Origin: Eubacterium_U album
Lineage (GTDB): Bacteria > Bacillota > Clostridia > Lachnospirales > Lachnospiraceae
DNA: 64,000 nt
NCBI RefSeq assembly: GCF_025336545.1
Contig: NZ_JAODBU010000004.1
Span: forward strand, 186,001-250,000
Reading direction: 5' to 3'
The notes under the pieces were generated by a model. That model did not search any database, had not been told where the DNA came from, and saw only the letters and a program-made list of their open reading frames with translations. Below are positions 17,442-25,949 of the stretch, piece after piece. A program made the position numbers and the translations under genes. Each line of letters opens with the position of its first letter. Positions within the stretch are counted from its first letter, which is position 1.

Positions 17442-17508
17442 TTTAAAATCCTCCGTAAACATATGCTTAAATCGTATAATTTTACTATTCTTATAATTAT
17501 AACACAGG

Positions 17509-17536
17509 TTGAAAAAAAGTGGAAACGTGTTATACT
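17509..17536 (+). promoter_or_regulatory. Promoter of the TetR regulator gene
   Basis: TTGAAA (17509-17514) and TATACT (17531-17536) are 16 bases apart. The region also carries the luxS promoter on the other strand. Confidence 0.5.
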
Positions 17537-17603
17537 AAGCCATAGTTGTGAATATTATGGAGAGAGTGAACAGAGAATGCGTGTGAAACACTAGGAGGAA
17601 AAT

Positions 17604-18161
17604 ATGACAGGACAGGGAAAGCAGGCAATTGATTTAGCGTTGGCAGAAAGTTTCAAGGAACTTGCAAGTAGACATCCTATCGAAAAAATAACTATAAAAG
17701 ATATTACGGATAAAGCAGGAGTAATCAGACCAACATTTTATAATCATTTTCAAGATAAATATGAACTGATAGAATGGATAGTTATGGAGCAGATTATAAG
17801 GCCGGCGGCTCCGTTAATTGAGAATGGAATGTTTAATGAAGCGGTTGTCTTGATGTTTACATCATTAGAAAAAGACAAGCCTTTTTATATGAATGCAGTA
17901 AAGTTAGAAGGACAGAATTCATTGCAGAGTATCGCAGAGGATTGTGTAAGACAGATACTACTTGCAATTATGGAGAAAAAGGGACCTAAGATGGATAAGG
18001 CTCATCCGTGGATTACGTATGAGAGGGTTGCACAGTTTTATGCGCAGTCTATGTGTTATATCGTTATAGAATGGATAAAGTCAGGGATGAATATCCCACC
18101 AAGAGAAATTGCAGCAGCGTATGAATATATGATGACTAAGCAGATGACAGATTTCTTTTAA
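17604..18161 (+). CDS. TetR family transcriptional regulator
   Basis: 185 residues. The N-terminal helix-turn-helix reads ITIKDITDKAGVIRPTFYNHFQDKYELI (positions 30-57; TetR family hallmark, with TFYNHF as recognition-helix end). The rest is an alpha-helical ligand domain with no recognised signature. It lies 176 bases upstream of an RND permease and a YhgE-like protein, so it probably represses them, sensing a lipophilic compound. A perfect 12-6-12 inverted repeat lies in the intervening gap at 18216-18245. RBS TAGGAGG is strong. Confidence 0.88.
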   Translation: MTGQGKQAIDLALAESFKELASRHPIEKITIKDITDKAGVIRPTFYNHFQDKYELIEWIVMEQIIRPAAPLIENGMFNEAVVLMFTSLEKDKPFYMNAVKLEGQNSLQSIAEDCVRQILLAIMEKKGPKMDKAHPWITYERVAQFYAQSMCYIVIEWIKSGMNIPPREIAAAYEYMMTKQMTDFF

Positions 18162-18215
18162 TGTTAAAATTTTGTGTCAGATGTAAAATACAATGATATT
18201 ACAGTTGAATAAATC

Positions 18216-18245
18216 AAATATACAAATTGACAGATTTGTATATTT
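18216..18245 (+). promoter_or_regulatory. Candidate TetR operator (perfect inverted repeat)
   Basis: AAATATACAAAT, a 6-base spacer, then ATTTGTATATTT. The spacer and the base before it spell TTGACA, a consensus -35. Its place between the regulator and the permease genes fits an operator. Confidence 0.45.
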
Positions 18246-18259
18246 AAAAGAGACATGGA

Positions 18260-18297
18260 AAAAAGATTGAATATTTAAGTATTCGGTCTTTTTTTTT
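18260..18297 (+). terminator. Terminator between TetR gene and RND permease gene
   Basis: AAAAAGATTGAATA pairs, with two wobbles, with TATTCGGTCTTTTT around TTTAAG and runs into further T. The permease gene therefore needs read-through or its own promoter; TATACT at 18297-18302 is a possible -10. Confidence 0.7.
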
Positions 18298-18337
18298 ATA
18301 CTGAGTGCAGAAAAATAAGAAAGGTGAAGTGATAAGA

Positions 18338-20428
18338 ATGAAAAAATTCGGACAAAAAGTTGTTAAATACAGAGTATTGATATTTGTTATCAGTTTACTT
18401 TTATTAATACCTTCTGCATTTGGTTTTATAACAACAAGAATTAATTACGATATTTTATCCTATTTACCACAGGATATGGAAACTATGAAAGGACAGGATA
18501 TTCTGTTAGATGAATTTGGAACAGGAGCCTTTTCTTTATGTGTAGTTGAAGGAATGGATGAAAAAGATATATCAGCAATGAGAAAGGACATGGAGAAAGT
18601 TGAACATGTAAAATCAGTTATCTGGTATGACTCAATTGCAGGCCTTACAGTTCCAATGGATGTTCTTCCAAATGATATCCGGGAATTTTTCAATAATAAA
18701 GATGCTGACAGCACATTAATGATTGTTTTATATGATTCATCAATGTCTTCAGATGAAACAATGGATGCAGTAAAAGAATTAAGAAAAGTTGCATCTAAAG
18801 ATTGTTATATAAGTGGTATGTCGTCTGTAGTTACAGATATTAAAGATTTGGTAATGCATGAAATTCCAATTTATGTAATTATCGCAGCTATACTTTCACT
18901 TATAATTTTACAGTTAACAATGGATTCAGCAGCAGCTCCATTATTCTTCTTACTTGGAATAGGAATGGCAATTGTTTATAACCTTGGTACGAATTTCATT
19001 CAAGGTGAAATGTCATATTTAACAGAAGCGTTAACAGCAGTACTTCAGTTGGCTGTTACAATGGACTACTCAATTTTCCTATGGCACAGTTATGAAGCAC
19101 AGTGTGAAAAGACGCCGGATGATCATAATACGGCTATGGCAAATGCAATTAGTGAAACACTTGCTTCAGTAACAGGAAGTTCAATAACAACAATTGCCGG
19201 ATTTATAGCATTATGTTTCATGACATTTACATTAGGTTTAGACCTTGGTGTAGTAATGGCAAAAGGTGTAGTATTCGGTGTAATTGGATGTGTAACAATT
19301 TTACCATCAATGCTTTTAATCTTTGATAAATTTGTTCAGAAGACAAAACATAAACCAATTATCCCTGATGTAGGTAGAATTGGTAAAACAGTTATTAAGA
19401 GAAGAGCTATTTGCATAATTATTTTCTTAATATTATTAGTACCTGCAGTATTTGGTTACAAGAACAACAAAGTATACTACGATTTAGTTGGTTCATTACC
19501 AAAGACACTTCCAAGTATTACAGCAAATACTAAGATGGATGAACAGTATGCAATGGGTGCAACTCATATCGCAATGGTAGACAGCAGTCTTTCACAGGCA
19601 GATGCAAATAGGATGATTAATCAGATGAAAGACTTAGATGGAGTTAAAACAGTATTAGGTATTGATTCAATATTAAGTCCGTCTATACCAAGAGATATTA
19701 TTCCAAAGAGTCTCTCAGAAGATTTGATTAATGATAAATATGAACTTTTATTAATAAGTTCTGAATATGCGGTAGCATCAGATGAAGTAAATGAACAGTG
19801 TATCCAGTTGGAAAAAATAATAAAGAGTTATGACAAGCATGGAATGTTAATAGGTGAAGCACCTTGTACTAAAGACTTAATTGAAACAACAGATACAGAC
19901 TTTAAAGTAGTTAATGCACTTTCAATTGCAATGGTATTTGTAATTATATTATTTGTATTTAAATCAATTTCATTACCGTTTATTTTAGTAGCGGTTATTG
20001 AAGCGGCTATTTGTATGAATATGGGAATTTCATATTACACAGGAACAACATTGCCATTCATTGCATCAATCGTAATTGGTACAATTCAGTTAGGTGCAAC
20101 AGTTGACTATGCAATTCTTATGACAACAAAGTATAAGAATGGAAGATACTCAGGATTAGGTAAGAAGGAAGCCATTACAAAGGCACTTACAGAATCCATG
20201 CAGTCAATTATAGTTAGTGCTTTAAGTTTCTTCGCAGCTACATTCGGTGTAGGTATGTATTCTAATATCGATATGATTAGTTCATTATGTAACTTAATGG
20301 CAAGAGGAGCAATCATAAGTATGATAGTAGTTATATTTGTTTTACCGTCATTATTTATGATATTTGATAAATTAATAATTAAAACAAGTAAAGGTTTCAT
20401 TAACAAAGAGTTAGTTTCAAATAAGTAG
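18338..20428 (+). CDS. RND (MmpL-type) membrane transporter
   Basis: 696 residues with two repeats, each a transmembrane helix, a large extracellular domain and a cluster of helices. The repeats open with VVKYRVLIFVISLLLLIPSA and TVIKRRAICIIIFLILLVPA, and both carry AVTMDYSIFLWHSYE / GATVDYAILMTTKYK, the MMPL sterol-sensing-like helix. Family members export lipids or hydrophobic compounds. RBS AAAGGTGA precedes the ATG at 18338; a longer in-frame start at 18305 has no RBS. It lies 10 bases before a YhgE-like gene and is probably its operon partner. Confidence 0.88.
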   Translation: MKKFGQKVVKYRVLIFVISLLLLIPSAFGFITTRINYDILSYLPQDMETMKGQDILLDEFGTGAFSLCVVEGMDEKDISAMRKDMEKVEHVKSVIWYDSIAGLTVPMDVLPNDIREFFNNKDADSTLMIVLYDSSMSSDETMDAVKELRKVASKDCYISGMSSVVTDIKDLVMHEIPIYVIIAAILSLIILQLTMDSAAAPLFFLLGIGMAIVYNLGTNFIQGEMSYLTEALTAVLQLAVTMDYSIFLWHSYEAQCEKTPDDHNTAMANAISETLASVTGSSITTIAGFIALCFMTFTLGLDLGVVMAKGVVFGVIGCVTILPSMLLIFDKFVQKTKHKPIIPDVGRIGKTVIKRRAICIIIFLILLVPAVFGYKNNKVYYDLVGSLPKTLPSITANTKMDEQYAMGATHIAMVDSSLSQADANRMINQMKDLDGVKTVLGIDSILSPSIPRDIIPKSLSEDLINDKYELLLISSEYAVASDEVNEQCIQLEKIIKSYDKHGMLIGEAPCTKDLIETTDTDFKVVNALSIAMVFVIILFVFKSISLPFILVAVIEAAICMNMGISYYTGTTLPFIASIVIGTIQLGATVDYAILMTTKYKNGRYSGLGKKEAITKALTESMQSIIVSALSFFAATFGVGMYSNIDMISSLCNLMARGAIISMIVVIFVLPSLFMIFDKLIIKTSKGFINKELVSNK

Positions 20429-20438
20429 GAGGTTCGCT

Positions 20439-22826
20439 ATGAGAAAATCAAATTTAATTAGTAAGAAGTTTATAATAAGAACAATCGCATGTGCAATGAC
20501 AGTTGTTGTTGCAGGTGCATCAACATATGGATATACAACATTTGCAAATCCGGAGGATGTTTCTACAGAAGAAACTCAGACAGATGTAAATAGTGATGAC
20601 AAGAGCGAGTTAGAAGATGCAATTGATAATGTTATCTCAGTTTCAGAAAAAGAAATAGGCAAAGATGAAACAGTATATGTAATTGCTGATAACACAGGTA
20701 AAGCTACAAGCACAATCGTAAGTGATCATTTAAAGAATGCAGCTGGAGAAGATGTTATTGTAGATAAATCTGATTTAAAGGACATTAAGAATGTAAATGG
20801 TGATGAAACATTTACAAAAGATGGCGAAAACATCAAATGGGAAGCAAAAGGAAATGATATTTATTATCAGGGAACTACAGAAAAAGAAACTCCTGTTAAT
20901 GTTAAAATAACATATTATTTAGACGGAAAAGAAATGACAGCAGATGAAATCGCCGGAAAGAGTGGAAAAGTTACTGTAAGATTTGATTACACAAATAACG
21001 AAAAAGTTAAAGCAGACATAAATGGAGCAGAAGAAGAAATTTATGTACCGTTTATCGCAGTTTCAGGAATGATATTAAATGATGATTTCCAGAATGTAGA
21101 TGTTAAGAATGGTAAGGTAATTTCTGATGGTAAGAATCAGATTGTAGTTGGTATGGCAATGCCTGGAATGAAAGACAATCTTGATTTAAGTGATGATGAA
21201 GTTGAAATTCCTGATTATGTAGAAATGACAGCAGATGTTGAAAACTTCAGTCTCGATATGACAATGACAGTTGCTTTATGTAATGAAGGATTTGACATTA
21301 GCGATATTGACTTATCAGATTTAGATGAAAAAGTTGATGAAATCGATGATGCAGCTGGAAAATTGCAGGATGGTTCAAGTGATTTAGCTGAAGGACTTGA
21401 TACATTAAATAACAATATGCCTGAATTTAAGTCAGGAATGGTTACACTTAAAAATGGTATTGCAACATATACAGGCGGTGTAAGTCAGGTAAGTTCAGGA
21501 ATTAATACATTATATAAATCTTCAGGAAAACTTGTAAAAGGCATGAAGTCAGTTAAAAAAGCTGTAGATGCTATTTATACAAACTTTGGAACAAAAGAAA
21601 ATTCAAAGACAATCCGTGGTGGTGCTAAAGCACTTGCAGATGGAAGTAAGACATTAAATGAAGGTGTTAATAAGTTATCAACAGGTGCAGATACATTAGC
21701 TACAGGAAGTAATACTGTAAGCACTAACATGGAAACATTAAGCAATGGTGTAACAACAATTGCAGGTCAGGTTTCAATATTAAATACTTCAATGACAGAT
21801 TTGAAGAATGGAGCATTGAAAGTAAGCGCAGGTGTTGATGAAGTAGCTGACACAATTAACGGACTTGGAAACACAATCGCAGAGCAGGAAAAAGGAATTT
21901 ATACAAAATTAGCTAAAGCCGGAGTTAAGTCATACGATGAGGCTGACAAAGCATTAAAAGATGCTAAGAAACTTCAGACTGCAATTCTTACAGCAATTGC
22001 AGCAGATACTTATACAGGACTTGATGCTTATGGTGTTACAGATGCAAAGAGTGCAGCAAAGGTTCTTACAAAAACAACAGAAAATGTTAATTCTTTATCA
22101 GAAGCTGTAGCTTCATTGAAAGTTATGGATGAAGTAGCAGACAATGTTTCAGCTAAGAAAGAAGATTTAAAAGAATTACAGGATGGTGCTAAAGAATTGG
22201 CAACAGGAGCCGGAAAAGCTGCAACAGGTGTAAATACATTAGACACAACAATGACAAGTGTTGCAACTAGTACAAAGCAGTTAGCTGCAGGAGCTAAATC
22301 TGTATCTGAAGGTGCAAGCCAGATTAAATCAGGTTTATCATCAGTCGCATCCGGAAGTTCAGATTTAAAAGATGGTGCAAAATCATTAGATTCAGGAATT
22401 GAAACTTTATATGAAAAAGCTATTTCTCCACTTTACACAGGTGTAGGAACATTAAATGACAGTATGCCAACATTAAAGTCAGGTGTTAAGAAGTTAAAAA
22501 CAGGTAGTGACAAATTAGTTGCAAACAATGATACTCTTAACAAAGGTGCAAAACAGTTAAATGAAGCAACAACAACTATTAGTGATGGCGTAAGCAAGTT
22601 GGATGACGGTGCAAATGAACTTAAAGATGGAATGAAAGAATTCAATGATGAAGCAATTCAGAAACTTATTTCATCATACAACGGAGATGTTAAGAAGTTA
22701 GTTAATAGAATTAACGCAACTTCAAGAGCAGCTCAGAATTATACAACATTTACTAAGACAGCAGATGGAGTAAACAGTAACGTTAAGTTTATTATTAAGA
22801 CTGATGGAGTTTCAGCTGATAAATAA
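20439..22826 (+). CDS. YhgE/Pip-like surface protein with LxxG-type repeats
   Basis: 795 residues. It starts with a basic segment and a hydrophobic stretch (TIACAMTVVVAGASTYGYTT, about 12-31) that may be a signal peptide or anchor. A globular region rich in Asp/Glu follows (about 50-300). From about 285 to 770 come long Gly/Leu-spaced repeats (LQDGSSDLAEGLDTL, LADGSKTLNEGVNKLSTGA, LKDGAKSLDSGIETL) predicted as elongated helical coiled coil, as in YhgE/Pip proteins. No C-terminal membrane helices are seen, unlike full YhgE. It immediately follows the RND gene (10 bases, RBS TAGGAGG), so the two probably form one envelope export unit. Exact role unknown. Confidence 0.75.
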   Translation: MRKSNLISKKFIIRTIACAMTVVVAGASTYGYTTFANPEDVSTEETQTDVNSDDKSELEDAIDNVISVSEKEIGKDETVYVIADNTGKATSTIVSDHLKNAAGEDVIVDKSDLKDIKNVNGDETFTKDGENIKWEAKGNDIYYQGTTEKETPVNVKITYYLDGKEMTADEIAGKSGKVTVRFDYTNNEKVKADINGAEEEIYVPFIAVSGMILNDDFQNVDVKNGKVISDGKNQIVVGMAMPGMKDNLDLSDDEVEIPDYVEMTADVENFSLDMTMTVALCNEGFDISDIDLSDLDEKVDEIDDAAGKLQDGSSDLAEGLDTLNNNMPEFKSGMVTLKNGIATYTGGVSQVSSGINTLYKSSGKLVKGMKSVKKAVDAIYTNFGTKENSKTIRGGAKALADGSKTLNEGVNKLSTGADTLATGSNTVSTNMETLSNGVTTIAGQVSILNTSMTDLKNGALKVSAGVDEVADTINGLGNTIAEQEKGIYTKLAKAGVKSYDEADKALKDAKKLQTAILTAIAADTYTGLDAYGVTDAKSAAKVLTKTTENVNSLSEAVASLKVMDEVADNVSAKKEDLKELQDGAKELATGAGKAATGVNTLDTTMTSVATSTKQLAAGAKSVSEGASQIKSGLSSVASGSSDLKDGAKSLDSGIETLYEKAISPLYTGVGTLNDSMPTLKSGVKKLKTGSDKLVANNDTLNKGAKQLNEATTTISDGVSKLDDGANELKDGMKEFNDEAIQKLISSYNGDVKKLVNRINATSRAAQNYTTFTKTADGVNSNVKFIIKTDGVSADK

Positions 22827-22949
22827 TAAAAATAAAGCACATAATATGTTATGTGAGTAACATTAGGTTTAGTTAGTTGTGAAAATAAATTGATATTAAA
22901 TCAATTGATATTCAACCTCAAATTAAAGCAGATAAAAGGGAGGGGTTGT

Positions 22950-23531
22950 GTGACTTGGATTGAAAATGTAATGATTATATTTGGTATATCCTTTGAAGTA
23001 TTTGCAATCATGGAGTGTAATGGCTCCATGGTGGCAAATATTAAAAAAAGCAGACTTACTATAATTGGAGTAATTCTTTCGTTGCTTCAGCTTGTAATGC
23101 TTGGAGTAGGATATATAATTTCAAGACTTTTAATTAACATAGTAACAACAGCCGACGAAGTAGTTATTGGACACATTTTGGCAATTGCTATATTTGTATT
23201 GCTAGGAATAAGGTTAATTATTAAGGCACTAAAGAATGATATAATCAATGAAAAATTAGAAGAGAAAATGGAATTAAAAAAATACATTCTTCCATTGGTG
23301 GTAATTGGAGGATATACAATAACTACAGGTATTGCAGCAGGACTTTGTAATACGAATCCTTTGAATTTAGGAATTTTAGTAGTGGTTGTAACATGGGTTG
23401 CCGCATATACAGGAATGTATACAGGATACAGAGCAGGATTTGAACAAAAAACAAAGGCTTATATAGCAGGTGGAGCATTGTTGGTTATCGTTGGAATTGA
23501 CATGGCAATCAGATGCTTTGTATTAGGTTAG
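22950..23531 (+). CDS. MntP-like multipass membrane protein
   Basis: 193 residues from a GTG start with GGGAGGGG immediately upstream. An in-frame ATG at 22890 is not preceded by an RBS and would add a hydrophilic extension. Six hydrophobic helices are visible, starting IENVMIIFGISFEVFAIMEC and with a central charged linker (KALKNDIINEKLEEKMEL). The layout resembles the MntP/YebN manganese exporter family, but the conserved Asp pairs of MntP are not obvious, so the assignment is tentative. A good terminator lies downstream. Confidence 0.6.
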   Translation: MTWIENVMIIFGISFEVFAIMECNGSMVANIKKSRLTIIGVILSLLQLVMLGVGYIISRLLINIVTTADEVVIGHILAIAIFVLLGIRLIIKALKNDIINEKLEEKMELKKYILPLVVIGGYTITTGIAAGLCNTNPLNLGILVVVVTWVAAYTGMYTGYRAGFEQKTKAYIAGGALLVIVGIDMAIRCFVLG

Positions 23532-23600
23532 AAATTGAAAAATAAACTTAATAAGAAAACCGAAAGTGGTATGAAAACCGACTTTCAGAAAATAAGTATA

Positions 23601-23638
23601 AAAATAGTGCTTTGCTGGAAAAGTGAAGCACTATTTTT
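23601..23638 (+). terminator. Terminator after the MntP-like gene
   Basis: AAAATAGTGCTT pairs with AAGCACTATTTT around a 13-base loop, followed by more T. An additional small hairpin GAAAGT/ACTTTC lies just before it. Confidence 0.7.
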
Positions 23639-23740
23639 TGCCCTTTGTCAAGAATGGGAGGTAACTCAAGTTAATAACAAGTCTGCGAATTACATTCACA
23701 GCCTGGTATTTGTTTGCGTGCAAAATAAGTGAAAGCCGGA

Positions 23741-24457
23741 TTATAACTTTCGATTTTGAAGTATACACATAATTTTTTCGATTCCGATAATCAAATATCC
23801 AATAGACAAAATAATAAAAAGTATAATTATTGAAAAAATTGTTACCCGCTCATATCCAAGTTTATTTATATCAAGAAAAAAATAAGGAGCCTCATTTAAA
23901 TGAAAATATGAAGACGCAGGCACCTGATAGAGTCTTACAAATGTAAAAATAAGATAAACAAAAGGATATAAAGCCCAGATGAAGGGAGCATTTAATTTCT
24001 GCAATCCCTTAGGGGCGAAAAGAAGCCAGTCTACAACATAAAAAAGCGGAAGCAGATAATGAGCAAATAAATCTTTTATAGGAAGATTTAAGATGTTATT
24101 TATAAGCAGAGGATATTTGTAATTAGCAACCATATAGTGAAATATGAAAAATGTTAAGATTATTGACATAAGGCTCATTCCTTTAAATAAAACAAAAAAA
24201 TGTGAGTATTCTTTTAAAGCAGTATATTTTTCCGAAAAAGAAATACGGTTATAAATCATTTTGATAATATTTAAAAGTAATATAATAAAACAGAATAAAT
24301 TAGAAAGTACGGTAAAGTATCCAAAAAATCTAAATGTATTTGGTAAATCATCAATATCAATATGTAAATATAAAGAAAATGATGCTATTCCTAAAACGAA
24401 TAATTTGAAAATCAGGGAAAAACTAAAAGAATTTATAAAAGCATATCTGTTTTTCAT
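23741..24457 (-). CDS. Pr6Pr-like membrane protein
   Basis: 238 residues with six or seven hydrophobic helices. The segment FRFFGYFTVLSNLFCFIILL, then HYLLPLFYVVDWLLF (about 135-150) and a late WALYPFVYLIFTFVR match the Pr6Pr family (FAR-17a/AIG1-like) of bacterial membrane proteins of unknown function. The DWLLF motif is the best marker. The ATG chosen at 24457 has GGAGG 11 bases upstream; a TTG six codons earlier is less likely. It is convergent with the MntP-like gene and probably monocistronic. Confidence 0.72.
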   Translation of the reverse strand: MKNRYAFINSFSFSLIFKLFVLGIASFSLYLHIDIDDLPNTFRFFGYFTVLSNLFCFIILLLNIIKMIYNRISFSEKYTALKEYSHFFVLFKGMSLMSIILTFFIFHYMVANYKYPLLINNILNLPIKDLFAHYLLPLFYVVDWLLFAPKGLQKLNAPFIWALYPFVYLIFTFVRLYQVPASSYFHLNEAPYFFLDINKLGYERVTIFSIIILFIILSIGYLIIGIEKIMCILQNRKL

Positions 24458-24588
24458 ATCTGTAATTACCTCCAAAAAAATAATCTACAAAATGGGTTTA
24501 CAAAATAATCTGCATAAAAATAGTGTGGGCAAAATGAAAAATATTAATCATGAAAATAAAGCAAAAACAAAGCAAAAAATAAAATTTC

Positions 24589-24617
24589 TTGAAGTGAATT
24601 GGCAGATAAAGTATAAT
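24589..24617 (+). promoter_or_regulatory. Promoter of the GNAT gene
   Basis: TTGAAG (24589-24594) and a perfect TATAAT (24612-24617) are 17 bases apart, 46 bases upstream of the start codon. Confidence 0.65.
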
Positions 24618-24663
24618 GTATTAGTTAAAGTGGGCAGAATATGTGATTGAATAGAGGAACAAG

Positions 24664-25074
24664 ATGGTACTTAAAGAAAATGTTTTAGATGTAGATACAT
24701 ATTTGATGTTAAGGGGAAAAGTTAAATGGAAACCATTGACTAAAGAACAGGCTAAAAAAGCATTGGAAAACAGTTTATATACAGTTGTTGCATATGAAAA
24801 TGGCAAACCGGTAGGAATGGGAAGAGTCGTGGGAGATGGAGCAGTTATATGTTATGTACAGGATCTGATTGTAGTACCGGAATATCAGGGAAGTGGTATA
24901 GGATACAGACTATTACAAAATATAAAAGAATTTGTTTTAGAATTAAAGATTCCCGGTACGGAAATGATGTTTGATTTAATGTGTGCAAAGGGAAGAGAAC
25001 ATTTTTATAAAAAATGTGGATTTATAGAAAGACCAACGGACAAATTAGGTCCTGGAATGATTCAATACCTGTGA
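24664..25074 (+). CDS. GNAT family N-acetyltransferase
   Basis: 136 residues. The acetyl-CoA-binding motif A is visible as LIVVPEYQGSGIGYRLLQNI (about 76-95), preceded by a strand YTVVAYENGKPVGMGRVVGD and followed by the family ending FYKKCGFIERP. It transfers an acetyl group to an amine, probably of a small molecule or a protein terminus, but the substrate cannot be read. It has its own good promoter. The stop codon (TGA, 25072-25074) forms part of the closing stem of the structured element that follows. Confidence 0.85.
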   Translation: MVLKENVLDVDTYLMLRGKVKWKPLTKEQAKKALENSLYTVVAYENGKPVGMGRVVGDGAVICYVQDLIVVPEYQGSGIGYRLLQNIKEFVLELKIPGTEMMFDLMCAKGREHFYKKCGFIERPTDKLGPGMIQYL

Positions 25075-25237
25075 TACCAGGGTTATAATTCCATAAACCA
25101 CATGAGCTTGCTCAAATGTGGTTTATGGAATTCATGACCCGTCCCAACATGAGCATAAAAGTGGAATGAAATCCCACGATATGCGAATGTTGGTCAGATT
25201 GCGAGAGTGTGAAGCACGAAGCAATCTGAAGGTATCA
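25072..25237 (+). ncRNA. Multi-branched structured element (copy D)
   Basis: Closing stem TGATACC (25072-25078)/GGTATCA (25231-25237). Arm 1: 24 base pairs between 25080-25103 and 25116-25140 with one bulge, capped by GAGC-TT-GCTC. Arm 2: CCAACAT/ATGTTGG (25144-25150, 25187-25193) with an inner GTGG/CCAC. Arm 3: CAGATTGC/GCAATCTG (25195-25202, 25221-25228) with inner GTG/CAC and GA-rich internal loops. The whole is a closed junction starting on the GNAT stop codon. It carries TGACCCGTCCCAACAT, related to the core of copies A-C. No known RNA class recognised. Confidence 0.6.
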
Positions 25238-25281
25238 TATATATGTAAAAAAAGGAAAGATTTAGATAAGGCAGGTGTGAT

Positions 25282-25935
25282 ATGAATATTTATTTAATTA
25301 GACATGGCAGACAGAACAGTAAATTATGTAATGTTGATGTGGAATTGTCCGATGAAGGTAGAGAGCAGGCGCACTCAGTAGGAAAGCGTTTAGCTAAATA
25401 TGGAATTGAAGTTGTGTATTCAAGCAATTTAATTAGAGCGAAGGAAACAGCAGATATAATAAATGAATATGTTAAGAAACCAAGATTTGTTGATGAAAGA
25501 TTAAGGGAAGCAGAGTTTGGTGATTTAACAGGACTTGAAAACAGTGTCCTTAAAGAAAGATATAAGGATTTTCTCGCAGAGCGTTCAAAGATGGAAAAGG
25601 ATATGGCATATCCCGGTGGTGAAAATTGTGAAATGGTATTTAACAGAGTTTTTGAAGCGATAGATGAGATAGCACATAAAGATTATGAAAATGTAGTGGT
25701 AGTAACTCATGGAGGTGCTATAAGGGCATTACTTACAGGCATAGTTAAGGCTGATTATGCTAAGTGGCTTACATTTGGCAGACAACTTGAAAATTGTAGT
25801 ATATCTGAGATTATGTATGATAAAGATTTGGGAACATATCATATCGAGAGACTTAACGATTATGCTCATTTTGAAGATGAAGACAGATTATTAAGAAAAC
25901 ATTTTGGCAATGGATTTTTGAATCCAAATAAGTAA
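25282..25935 (+). CDS. Histidine phosphatase family protein
   Basis: 217 residues. The RHGRQN motif is at residues 7-12, the second arginine lies in SSNLIRAKETADI (about 56), the catalytic Glu region in EAEFGDLTGLE (about 79), and the second His in VVTHGGAIRALL (about 148). It is a phosphoglycerate mutase-like phosphatase, distinct from the 182-residue member at 16353. The substrate is unknown. It precedes the topoisomerase B gene by 14 bases and may be cotranscribed with it. Confidence 0.82.
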   Translation: MNIYLIRHGRQNSKLCNVDVELSDEGREQAHSVGKRLAKYGIEVVYSSNLIRAKETADIINEYVKKPRFVDERLREAEFGDLTGLENSVLKERYKDFLAERSKMEKDMAYPGGENCEMVFNRVFEAIDEIAHKDYENVVVVTHGGAIRALLTGIVKADYAKWLTFGRQLENCSISEIMYDKDLGTYHIERLNDYAHFEDEDRLLRKHFGNGFLNPNK

Positions 25936-25949
25936 TCAAGGAGTTAGTA

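Noticed and set aside
23535..23732. 65-codon open frame after the MntP-like gene
   Set aside because: It runs through a clear terminator hairpin and has no RBS or recognisable protein features.
24261..24650. 129-codon open frame on the plus strand
   Set aside because: It is antisense to the Pr6Pr-like gene, Lys-rich and without RBS; the promoter of the GNAT gene lies inside it.
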